From JALYGJ01 sp963781705 (GTDB lineage: Bacteria > Chloroflexota > Limnocylindria > Limnocylindrales > CSP1-4), in NCBI GenBank assembly GCA_963781705.1, contig CAWAGP010000002.1, positions 124,001 through 188,000 of the forward strand: DNA of 64,000 nt, in the 5' to 3' direction. The number at the start of each line of letters is the position of its first letter. The first letter of the stretch is position 1. The notes below the pieces were generated by a model. That model did no database searches, had not been told where the DNA came from, and saw nothing but the letters and a program-made list of their open reading frames with translations. Made by a program: the position numbers and the translations under genes. This document shows, one piece after another, positions 45,083 through 56,263 of this stretch.

Positions 45083-45089
45083 CGCGGCC

Positions 45090-46130
45090 ATGACCGGGGC
45101 GCCCAAGACCTGGAAATGGCAGGCGCTGCGCCTGCCGCCGTTCGAGCCGCTGCCGGTCGACCTTGCGGCGCTGCGGCTGCGCGCGGTACGCGACGGGTTG
45201 ATCATCGCCGGCTGGCTGGCGACCGGTTTCGCGCTGGTGGTGGTCACGTCGATCGTCCACAGCGTGGGCTACGACGCCTATGCGTACTGGTCGGTCGACC
45301 CCGCCCAGCCGTACGCGCTCGCGCTGGCCAACAACTTCACCCTGGGCGGCTTTCGTTACGCGCCACCGATCGTGCTGCTGTTCGCGCCGCTCGGCGTGCT
45401 GCCGTGGTGGCTGTTCCTGGTGCTGTGGGAAGCGGTCATGCTGGCAACCGTCTTCTGGCTCGGCGGTCGCTGGGCGCTGGTGTTGCTGGCGTTGCCGCCG
45501 GTCGCGCTCGAGCTGTACCACGGCAACGTCCACCTGCTCATCGCCGCGGCCGTCGCGCTCGGCTTCCGTTACCCGGCGACGTGGTCCTTCGTGTTGCTCA
45601 CCAAGGTCACCCCGGGTGTCGGTCTGCTGTGGTTCGCCGTGCGTCGCGAGTGGCGCTCGCTGGCCATCGCGCTGGGCGCCACAGCCGCGGTCTGCATCGC
45701 CACGACGGTCGTCGCGCCGCAGTATTGGGGCCAGTGGATCGACTCGCTGCTCAGCAACCTCAACCAGCCGCAGTACTACAGCGTCCCGCCGCCCGCGCCC
45801 ATCCGCCTGCCCATCGCTGCGTTGCTTGTCATCTGGGGCGCGCGCACCGACCGGCCGTGGACCGTGCCCATCGCAGCGATGATCGGCCTGCCCATTGTCT
45901 GGCCGCACGGCCTGACGGTGGCCATCGCCGCGATCCCGTTCCTGCGCCGCGGCGATAGGGCCGCGCTGTCACCCGATTGGCGGTCGGCGGTCAGCCTGCG
46001 GTCGTACCTGGCCTGGCTGGGCGTCTTCATCGGCGGCGCGCTGGCCATCGCGGTGCTGCTCACCGGTCCCGTCCGACAGCTGCTCGACGACGTGTCGCGG
46101 AGCCTGCAGCCGTACCTGCGCCACCCCTGA
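45090..46130 (+). CDS. GT87/DUF2029-like polyprenol-linked glycosyltransferase
   Basis: This 346-aa membrane protein has eight or more helices and an early external loop with VGYDAYAYW, typical of GT-C glycosyltransferases of the DUF2029/GT87 group. The Asp in that loop is the likely catalytic residue. A segment FRYAPPIVLLFAPLG follows as in the family. The donor would be a polyprenyl-phosphate sugar and the product an envelope glycan, but the acceptor is unknown. The 296 bases between it and the tRNA show only a short direct repeat. Confidence 0.8.
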   Translation: MTGAPKTWKWQALRLPPFEPLPVDLAALRLRAVRDGLIIAGWLATGFALVVVTSIVHSVGYDAYAYWSVDPAQPYALALANNFTLGGFRYAPPIVLLFAPLGVLPWWLFLVLWEAVMLATVFWLGGRWALVLLALPPVALELYHGNVHLLIAAAVALGFRYPATWSFVLLTKVTPGVGLLWFAVRREWRSLAIALGATAAVCIATTVVAPQYWGQWIDSLLSNLNQPQYYSVPPPAPIRLPIAALLVIWGARTDRPWTVPIAAMIGLPIVWPHGLTVAIAAIPFLRRGDRAALSPDWRSAVSLRSYLAWLGVFIGGALAIAVLLTGPVRQLLDDVSRSLQPYLRHP

Positions 46131-46370
46131 GCGCGGCCTCTGGGGGCGGGAATCAGGACCACCCGGGCTGGGCCAGCGGCGCCGTGCCGGCACTATCGTC
46201 AGAATCGGCCGAACGCGTCTCTGAAAGTCGGCCGAGCGCTGGCGGCAGGCCCCGGCGGGCGCGAAGGTCGCTCGCCCAAGCGTGGGATCGCCACTCCGTC
46301 CGTAGCCAGACCCGAGTTAGTCGGGCGAGTCGAGACGCGAGGCCATCCGCGCCGATAGTGCCGGCATCGG

Positions 46371-46397
46371 GCGGGCGAACGCGGGCGAACGCGGGCG
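46371..46397 (+). repeat. Short tandem repeat upstream of the tRNA
   Basis: The ten-base unit GCGGGCGAAC occurs twice and then partially a third time. It may be chance in GC-rich DNA or part of the tRNA control region; a TAGAAT at 46411-46416 is a possible -10 for the tRNA. Confidence 0.5.
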
Positions 46398-46426
46398 GTC
46401 GAGGCTTGGGTAGAATCACTGGCCGC

Positions 46427-46501
46427 GGCGGAGTAGCTCAGTGGTAGAGCAGGGGACTCATAAGCCCTTGGTCGGTGGTTCGAATCCGCCCTCCGCTACC
46501 A
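46427..46501 (+). tRNA. tRNA-Met (anticodon CAT)
   Basis: The sequence folds as a cloverleaf: acceptor GGCGGAG with CTCCGCT (G1-U72 wobble), D-stem GCTC/GAGC, anticodon loop CTCATAA with CAT at 46459-46461, T-stem GGTGG/CCGCC around TTCGAAT, and an encoded CCA end. The top pair of the anticodon stem is an A-G mismatch, leaving four good pairs. It could be elongator tRNA-Met or the CAT-bearing tRNA-Ile2; the identity cannot be settled by eye. Its 3' part is repeated at 51916. Confidence 0.9.
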
Positions 46502-46502
46502 G
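46454..46502 (+). repeat. Direct repeat, left copy (candidate att site in tRNA 3' end)
   Basis: These 49 bases, from the anticodon stem to just past CCA, recur at 51916-51964 with two differences. A repeat of a tRNA 3' end is the usual trace of site-specific integration. Confidence 0.65.
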
Positions 46503-46807
46503 TATTCGAGCGTGAAACGGGCCCGTTTCCATGTAGCCGCCCGTACTCCGGGGCGTATACCGAGCGGCAGATCATCGCGACCCTCGCCGGCGAACTCGCC
46601 GCGCTGTACCTGGCGCCAGCGGCTGCGCGGCGCCAGACGCGAGCGACCGGGCCAAGTCGAGTTGCATGACCAGGCGGGCGGTTGCGCTAGGCCTTCTTGG
46701 GCGTGATACCGTCGGGGGGTTGCGGGCGTTTCGCCAGGGGAGGACCGATGCGGCGTCCTCCTCGACTCGACACGTTGACGCTGACCTGACGGCGAGGAGG
46801 GATCGGG
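46503..46807 (+). other. Leader region between tRNA and giant protein gene
   Basis: About 305 bases without a gene that can be supported. A GGAGGG at 46796-46801 is the ribosome site of the giant protein. No integrase or clear promoter is seen. Confidence 0.5.
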
Positions 46808-49800
46808 ATGGGTCGAGGGGCCTTGGGCCACACACGTGTGCGGAGCGTGATTCTGGCCGCGACGATGGTCGCGCTTTTGTCAACGGGTGCCGACGCGGCA
46901 TTAGCTCCAGGCCGTCCGGCTTCGCCCGGTGCCGCTCCCGCCAAGGGCACACCGGCGGTGATCGTTGGGCACGACTACAAACGGGACAAATCGCCGCGTT
47001 TGCGCAACATCGCGCCCGTTTCGCTGGACAAGGGGACGGACACCGAAGACAACCCGGCAACCGGCCTGCGGCACACCGACCAAGCCGACCCAGTCGTCCA
47101 ACGCAGCCTGGCCGCGCCGAACATGCCCTCGACGACTCTCAATATCGATGGTACTTCGATCACCGGTGGCTGCGGTTCCTGCTATCCGCCGGATACGAAC
47201 GGCGAGGTCGGTCTGACACAGTACGTCCAGAGCGTCAACGAGGGCTACCAGGTCTTCAACAAGACGACCGGCGCCTCCGTTCTTGGGCCGGTCACCATCG
47301 AAACGCTGTGGTCGGGTTTCGGTGGGCCCTGCGAGACCCGCGGCGATGGCGACCCGGTCGTGCTGTACGACCAGTTGGCCAATCGCTGGATCGTCAGCCA
47401 ATTTGCGGATACGGGTGCAGGCACCGCGGTTACGGACGAGTGCATCGCCGTCTCGACCACGAGTGATGCGACCGGCGCCTACTACCGCTACGGCTTCCAC
47501 CTGGGCAGCAACTTCTACGACTATCCCAAGCTCGCTGTCTGGCCGGACGGCTACTACATGAGCATGAACGTCTTCAACGCGGCGGGCACGAGCTACCTTG
47601 GCCCTCAGCCCTTCGCGTTCGACCGCTCAACGATGCTCACCGGTGCGGCCGCATCGTTCACCACAACGGCTGCCCCCCTCGGTAGCAACGTCGATCCCAT
47701 GCTGCCGGCTGATCTCGACGGGTCGACGCTGCCCAGCTCGGGCGCGCCGGAGACCTTCGTCGGTTTCCCAGGCGGCGGCGCCTACACCACTTATCACTTC
47801 CACGTTGATTTCGCGACACCGGCGAACTCGACATGGACCACCTTCGCCAGTCCTACTGCTGCAGCCTTCACGCAACTCTGCACGACCACTTCTAGCTGCG
47901 TACCCCAGTTGGGGACGACGGTTGGCCTCGATGGTATCGGCGACCGGTTGATGTTCAGGCTGGCGTATCGGAACTTTGGCGACCACGAGTCGGTGGTGGG
48001 CAATTACACCGTCAGCTCGGGCGCTGTCGCCGGGGTGCGCTGGTTCGAGCTGCGCAATGTGACCGATGGTCCCGAGACGGTCTACCAGGAAAGCACCTAC
48101 CAGCCGGACAGCACGTGGCGGTGGATGGGCAGCGTTGCGATGGACAGGTACGGCGACCTGGCACTCGGCTTCAGCGCCTCCTCGGCCACCATCTATCCGC
48201 AGATTCGTTATGCCGGCCGGCTGGCAGGCGATCCGCTCAACAGCCTGGCCCAGGGTGAGGCGACCCTCATCGCCGGCACGGGCAGCCAGACCGGCAGCAG
48301 CAATCGGTGGGGCGACTACAGCGACATGACGATAGATCCCGTCGACGACTGCACGTTCTACTACACCACGGAGTACTACTCGACCACCAGCACGGTCAAC
48401 TGGCGCACGCGGATTGGTTCTTTTTCCTTCCCCTCGTGCCACGAGGTAGCCATCACAAAGGTGGCCGACGCGGGTAGCGTCACGTTCGGCTCGCCGATCG
48501 GCTTCACCGTCACCCTGGCCGACAACTCATCGACCGCGGCGACCGGCCTGTCAGTGAGCGACAACCTGCCGGCCGGTCCGGGGATCAACTGGTCCATCGA
48601 CTCGGCGCACAGCGACTCCGGGTGGTCAGTCACTGGTAGCGCGCCCAACCAACAGCTGGCCTACAGCCCGACATCGCTGGCGGCTCACGCGAGCACCCAT
48701 GCTCATGTCGTGAGCAACGCGCCGGCCGGTTCGTGTGGGACCTACGACAACACCGCGTCCTTCAGCACCACTAATCTTGGCTCCGGCAACGCGTTGGCAT
48801 CGGAAATCGTCAAAGGCACTCCGGTCGCGTTGTTGACCCAGAACTTCGACGGCGGCACCTCGCTGCCAGCCGGTTGGTCGGCCACGCAGGGTGTCAACGA
48901 TGCGGGCGCCGGCGTGTGGGCGATCTCCAATTCGGGGACGCCTACCCCGGTCGCGGACACGTCTCCGAACGCTGCCTATTCCAGCGATCCGAGTAACCTG
49001 CTCGACAACCGTCTCGACAGCCCGTCGATCGCGATCCCCACAAATGGCGCACAGGTTTCCTTCAACAGCAACTACGTCCTGGAAACCGGTTATGACGGTG
49101 GCGTGCTCGAGATCAGCATCGACGGCGGCAGCCTTCAGCGACATCATCGCCGCCGGCGGCAGCTTTGTTACCGGCGGCTATACCGGGACGATCTCGACGT
49201 GCATTCAGCAATCCAATCGCCGGCCGCTCAGCGTGGACCGGCACGACAGGTGCGTTCGTCCCGACGGTCGTGAACCTGCCGGCGAGCGCCGCCGGGCACA
49301 CCGTCCAATTGCGCTGGCGGATGGGCAGCGACTCGAGCAACTCCCAAGCTGGCTGGCGAGTCGACACCGTCGCCGTCACCAGCGCTACCTGCGTCGGCCC
49401 GGCAGGGGCGACGCAACTGGTCGTCAGCGGCTATCCCAGCGCAACCACCGCGGGCGCCAGCCATAGCCTGACGGTGACCGCCACCGACGCCAGCAACAAC
49501 ACCGCCACGGGCTACCTGGGCACGGTCCACTTCAGCTCGTCCGATGGGGCCGCCGTGCTGCCCCCCGACTACACCTTCGTCGCGGGCGACGCGGGCAGCC
49601 ACGTCTTCAACGTCACGCTCAACACCACCGGCAGCCAATCGATCAGCGCCACCGACACGGTCACGAGCAGCATCACCGGCACGCAGACGGGCATCGTCGT
49701 CGGCCCGGCAGGGGCGGCGCAACTGGTCGTCAGTGGCTATCCCAGCGCGACCAATGCGGGCGCCAGCCATAGCCTGACGGTGACCGCCACCGACGCCAGC

Positions 49801-51687
49801 AACAACACCGCCACGGGCTACCTGGGCACGGTCCACTTCAGCTCGTCCGATGGGGCCGCCGTGCTGCCCCCCGACTACACCTTCGTCGCGGGCGACGCGG
49901 GCAGCCACGTCTTCAACGTCACGCTCAACACCACCGGCAGCCAATCGATCAGCGCCACCGACACGGTCACGAGCAGCATCACCGGCACGCAGACGGGCAT
50001 CGTCGTCGGCCCGGCAGGGGCGGCGCAACTGGTCGTCAGTGGCTATCCCAGCGCGACCACTGCGGGCGCCAGCCATAGCCTGACGGTGACCGCCACCGAC
50101 GCCAGCAACAACACCGCCACGGGCTACCTGGGCACGGTCCACTTCAGCTCGTCCGATGGGGCCGCCGTGCTGCCCCCCGACTACACCTTCGTCGCGGGCG
50201 ACGCGGGCAGCCACGTCTTCAACGTCACGCTCAACACCACCGGCAGCCAATCGATCAGCGCCACCGACACGGTCACGAGCAGCATCACCGGCACGCAGAC
50301 GGGCATCGTCGTCGGCCCGGCAGGGGCGGCGCAACTGGTCGTCAGTGGCTATCCCAGCGCGACCACTGCGGGCGCCAGCCATAGCCTGACGGTGACCGCC
50401 ACCGACGCCAGCAACAACACCGCCACGGGCTACCTGGGCACGGTCCACTTCAGCTCGTCCGATGGGGCCGCCGTGCTGCCCCCCGACTACACCTTCGTCG
50501 CGGGCGACGCGGGCAGCCACGTCTTCAACGTCACGCTCAACACCACCGGCAGCCAATCGATCAGCGCCACCGACACGGTCACGAGCAGCATCACCGGCAC
50601 GCAGACGGGCATCGTCGTCGGCCCGGCAGGGGCGGCGCAACTGGTCGTCAGTGGCTATCCCAGCGCGACCACCGCGGGCGCCAGCCATAGCCTGACGGTG
50701 ACCGCCACCGACGCCAGCAACAACACCGCCACGGGCTACCTGGGCACGGTCCACTTCAGCTCGTCCGATGGGGCCGCCGTGCTGCCCCCCGACTACACCT
50801 TCGTCGCGGGCGACGCGGGCAGCCACGTCTTCAACGTCACGCTCAACACCACCGGCAGCCAATCGATCAGCGCCACCGACACGGTCACGAGCAGCATCAC
50901 CGGCACGCAGACGGGCATCGTCGTCGGCCCGGCAGGGGCGGCGCAACTGGTCGTCAGTGGCTATCCCAGCGCGACCACCGCGGGCGCCAGCCATAGCCTG
51001 ACGGTGACCGCCACCGACGCCAGCAACAACACCGCCACGGGCTACCTGGGCACGGTCCACTTCAGCTCGTCCGATGGGGCCGCCGTGCTGCCCCCCGACT
51101 ACACCTTCGTCGCGGGCGACGCGGGCAGCCACGTCTTCAACGTCACGCTCAACACCGCCGGCAGCCAATCGATCAGCGCCACCGACACGGTCACGAGCAG
51201 CATCACCGGCACGCAGACGGGCATCGTCGTCAACGTTACCTCGCTGTCGCCGTACGCCCGCAAGCAGGCCGCCGTGGCCGAGCTGCAGGCCCTCCTGCCG
51301 ACGGGCAGCCATGCTGCCGACAAGCGCCTCAACAAGGCGATCCAGAACATCACCGCCAGCCTCGCGATGTGGCGCTGGAACGGCGCGGATGCCCTCAGCC
51401 CGCTGCATGGCTGGAAGGTCTTCAACTACGAGAAGCGTGCCGTCAGCCGGCTGTGGACGGGTCCCATCCTGAGCGACCCCGTGCTCAGCCACACCGCCAA
51501 CGACGCGATCAACCAGCTCATCGCCGCCGACCGCCAACTGGTCGTCAACGCCATCGCCGCGAGCAGCAATTCAGCTGCCATCGCCCAGGCCAACAGGCGC
51601 CTGGCGAGGGCCGATGCCCTGATCGCCCGCAACCTACGCGGTCCAGCCATCTACAGGCTGCGCGCAGCCTGGCTGGCAGTGAGGTAG
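46808..51687 (+). CDS. Giant secreted repeat protein with Ig-like domains (two frameshifts)
   Basis: About 1,625 aa if repaired. It has a signal peptide (about 1-31), a large N-terminal domain of unknown family (to about 540), a DUF11-like domain (about 545-675, starting EVAITKVADAGSVTFGSP), a beta-rich domain, six identical-looking Ig-like repeats of 102 residues, and a helical C-terminal domain of about 150 residues. The frame breaks at about 49124-49131 and again near 49200; skipping one base each time joins SIDGG to AFSDIIAAGG and GTIST to FSNPIAG. The design suggests a surface adhesin or matrix protein. No sorting motif is seen at the C-terminus. Confidence 0.8.
49393..51228 (+). repeat. 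Six tandem 306-base repeats coding for Ig-like domains
   Basis: Six copies begin at 49393, 49699, 50005, 50311, 50617 and 50923. They differ at only a few positions (for example AAT/ACT/ACC in one codon and ACC/GCC in the last copy). Each encodes a 102-residue domain with the pattern YPSATTAGASHSLTVTATDA. The near identity points to recent unequal recombination or gene conversion. Confidence 0.95.
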
Positions 51688-51915
51688 GAAGAAGGCGCAG
51701 ACGCGACACATCAGCGAGCACCCGAAGGCAGTGCTCGAGAGCGATCACGGGCGGCGCCGCGGCAACGATCGACGGCGCGCTGGCGGTCAGCGATCTCGAC
51801 GACGCCTGAGCGTACCACTACGAGTGGCGGCCCTGAGCGCTGTGACGCCGCCGACGCCACGCCGCCCGGCTGGTTCGTCGGCCGCCCAGGGCAGCGCTAC
51901 GGCAGCCAGCGGCTT

Positions 51916-51964
51916 GGACTCACAAGCCCTCGGTCGGTGGTTCGAATCCGCCCTCCGCTACCAG
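51916..51964 (+). repeat. Direct repeat, right copy (tRNA-Met 3' fragment)
   Basis: Matches 46454-46502 at 47 of 49 positions, including the T-arm and CCA. No D-arm or matching acceptor 5' strand lies upstream, so it is a fragment and not a second tRNA. Confidence 0.7.
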
Positions 51965-52050
51965 CTCGCCGAAGCGCCGTCTTCCTCGTCCCGGTTGCGG
52001 TCGCGCACCGGGCTGGAAGGTTGCTGTGAGGGTTCTCAGGTTGGCGCACC

Positions 52051-52056
52051 TATAAT
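52051..52056 (+). promoter_or_regulatory. Consensus -10 box upstream of ftsH
   Basis: A perfect TATAAT lies 52 bases before the ftsH start. No clear -35 is seen at the usual distance. Confidence 0.5.
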
Positions 52057-52108
52057 CGGCTAGCTTTGGCGCGCCAGCCGTGCCAGGTCACTCGGAGGCC
52101 ATCCCCCC

Positions 52109-54097
<1,989 letters not shown>

Positions 54098-54205
54098 GCC
54101 GGGTCGACTGACCGACAACCCGAGTCGCCCGCTGTGCCGGCGCGCGCCTCGGCGTCTCGGCGCGTCCGCGAACCGGGCAAGATTGGCGGATGACCAATCA
54201 CGCCC

Positions 54206-56263
54206 ATGCCGGCAGCTGTCGTGACGCCTGAGCAACGGCCAATGTCTGGGCGCCGGCCGATGGCTGCGCGGCTGTGGACCGCCACCGTCGTCGAGCAATT
54301 GGCCGAGTGGGCGGTGCTCTTCGCGCTGGCCGTGTACCCAGCTTCGCGCGGTGACTACTCGATCACGGCGGCCGTCGTCGCCAGCCGCTTCGGTCCCGCG
54401 CTGGTCATCTACTGGCTGCTGACGGCCGACAACAGGGCGCGCCTGGCGCGCGTGCCGGTGGCCGCTTACACGGCGCTGCTGGCGGCGATGGCGTTGATGG
54501 TGTGGTTCCTCGCGGCGTCGGGCTCACTGTCCGACGCGGTGGCGGTCGGCCCACTGCTCGGCGCCGCAGTGGTGCTCGGCCTCTTCTCGGCGCTGGCCGC
54601 TCTCGCTCGGCGCGCATCGCTACAAGCCAACTTCGACCTGTCGCAACTCGGTTCCGCGGCCGGCGCCGACGCGCTCGCCGGTCGCGCCGCGCTCGCCATC
54701 GCGCCGATCCCTGCCGGCGTGCTGGCGTTGATCAGTCCGCCCGCGACCGCGCTCGTCGGCGCGGCGCTGTTCGTCGTAGTGCTGCTCGTGGGACGCGATC
54801 CGCGCGTCGCCGGCCAGGTGCGGCCGGCAGACACCCCGAAGCCCGGCCCGAGCATCCTCGTCGTTCGTCAACTGTGGGTGCACTGGGCGGCCGTACTGGC
54901 CAGCGGCGCGCTCGCCGGTGCGCTGTTGAGTTTGCTGTTCGCCGGGCCCGGACCGGCTTTGCTGGCGCTCTTCGGGGTGGGCTTGCTGCTCGGACGGCTG
55001 CCCATGCCGCGCGTGCTGCTGCGCATCTCGGCACCGATCCTCGTGCTGGGCACGGCCGTGGTGGAAACGCTCGTCATGGTCGTCGTGCTGGCCATGGGCC
55101 AGCCGTGGTACGGGCAGCCGGCGTGGCTGCTGATCGTGGCCTTCCTGATACTCGGCTTCAGCGCAGCGTCGCAGGACGCCGTACGCCGCATCGCTGTGCG
55201 CCGGCTGGCCGGCGGCTCGCACTACGAGGATGCGGCGCTGGCCGACCGGCGGCTGCTCGTGCTCGGTCAGGTGCTCGGCGCGGCTGCGGTCGTGCTCGGG
55301 GCACAGTCACCCGGTCCGGCCGGAACCGTCATCGGCGTTGCCGTCGTGCAGCTGCTGCTGGTCGCCGTCGCGTTCGCGGCCGGCGGGCTACGCGCGAACC
55401 TACAGGTCGGCAGCCTGAGCTCGCTGCCGGTCAAGTCGGTTGTCCACAAGCTGTCCTGGGCCACCGATCCGCCGGCGCGACCGGCGTTCTTTGTCTCGGC
55501 CGGCGCGCGCCCGACTCGGCTGGCGCGCTGGGTGGAGCGGCGCGTCGCGCTCGAGCGCCTGGACGTCACGCTGCCCATCAGCGGCCGCAGATACGAGATC
55601 GTGCGGCCCACCGACGCATCGCGCGAGAAGCTGTTCGAAGCCGGCCGGGCCGACCCTGACAAGCAGATGCCCTATTGGGCCAAGGTCTGGCCGAGCGGCG
55701 TGGCCCTGGCCGACGTGGTCGTCGAGCGCGCCGACCAGGTCAAGGGCGCGCACATCCTCGAGCTGGGTGCCGGGCTGGGTGTCACCGCTTGCGCAGTGGT
55801 CGAGGCGGGTGGGCGGCTGATGACGGCCGACTATTCGGCGCTGCCGCTGGCCATCTGCCGGCTGAATGCGCTGGTAAACGGCGGCCAGGCACCGCGCGCG
55901 ACGTGTTTCAACTGGCGCTACCCGCCGGAGGTTGAGGCGGCCATGGCGCAGCCCGACTTCGAGGGTGGCTTCCCGCTGATCCTTGCCGCGGACGTGCTGT
56001 ACGAGGGTCGCGACGCGATCCCGCTCCTCAACGTGATCGAGCGCCTGCTGACGCCCGACGGTGAGCTGTGGCTGGCCGAGCCCGTCCGGCGCACGGCGCA
56101 GCGGTTCCTCGACGCCGCCGCCGACCTGGGCTGGGACATCGACAGCCGCCAGGTTCAGGCCGATTGGCCCGACGCGACCAGCGGACCTGTCAACCTGCAT
56201 CTGCTCAAACGAAGCGCACAGCCCGACGCGGTGGTCGGCGATCTTGGAGGGTGGCGGATATGA
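54206..56263 (+). CDS. MFS-like membrane domain fused to a Methyltransf_16-type methyltransferase
   Basis: This 685-aa protein has about ten to twelve membrane helices over residues 20-400, resembling a degenerate major facilitator transporter. A cytoplasmic methyltransferase domain follows from about 455: PYWAKVWPSG, motif I ILELGAGLG, TADYSALPL and LILAADVLYEGRDA. These match the family 16 / METTL-type protein lysine methyltransferase-like group. The reading frame is uninterrupted, so the fusion looks real. The 3' end overlaps the next gene by four bases. What is carried or methylated is unknown. Confidence 0.8.
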   Translation: MPAAVVTPEQRPMSGRRPMAARLWTATVVEQLAEWAVLFALAVYPASRGDYSITAAVVASRFGPALVIYWLLTADNRARLARVPVAAYTALLAAMALMVWFLAASGSLSDAVAVGPLLGAAVVLGLFSALAALARRASLQANFDLSQLGSAAGADALAGRAALAIAPIPAGVLALISPPATALVGAALFVVVLLVGRDPRVAGQVRPADTPKPGPSILVVRQLWVHWAAVLASGALAGALLSLLFAGPGPALLALFGVGLLLGRLPMPRVLLRISAPILVLGTAVVETLVMVVVLAMGQPWYGQPAWLLIVAFLILGFSAASQDAVRRIAVRRLAGGSHYEDAALADRRLLVLGQVLGAAAVVLGAQSPGPAGTVIGVAVVQLLLVAVAFAAGGLRANLQVGSLSSLPVKSVVHKLSWATDPPARPAFFVSAGARPTRLARWVERRVALERLDVTLPISGRRYEIVRPTDASREKLFEAGRADPDKQMPYWAKVWPSGVALADVVVERADQVKGAHILELGAGLGVTACAVVEAGGRLMTADYSALPLAICRLNALVNGGQAPRATCFNWRYPPEVEAAMAQPDFEGGFPLILAADVLYEGRDAIPLLNVIERLLTPDGELWLAEPVRRTAQRFLDAAADLGWDIDSRQVQADWPDATSGPVNLHLLKRSAQPDAVVGDLGGWRI

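Larger units (their letters stand above)
51688..52108 (+). other. Intergenic region with tRNA 3' fragment and ftsH promoter
   Basis: No gene is supported here. It contains the right copy of the tRNA repeat, a small perfect hairpin GGCTTG-GACTCA-CAAGCC at 51911-51928 formed where that repeat begins, and a TATAAT box upstream of ftsH. Confidence 0.6.

Noticed and set aside
49393..51228. CRISPR array
   Set aside because: The repeats are 306 bases long, directly adjacent without unique spacers, and coding in one frame.
49228..51537. 769-aa minus-strand frame over the repeat array
   Set aside because: It is open only because the 306-base unit, a multiple of three, has no stop in that antisense frame. 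The composition is Ala/Arg/Gly/Asp-rich with no domain.
46503..51915. Integrase or transposase within the tRNA-bracketed segment
   Set aside because: I looked for tyrosine or serine recombinase motifs on both strands and saw none; the segment codes only for the giant repeat protein.
51916..51964. A second functional tRNA
   Set aside because: Only the anticodon-to-CCA part is present; there is no D-arm or 5' acceptor strand, and the anticodon position reads CAC.
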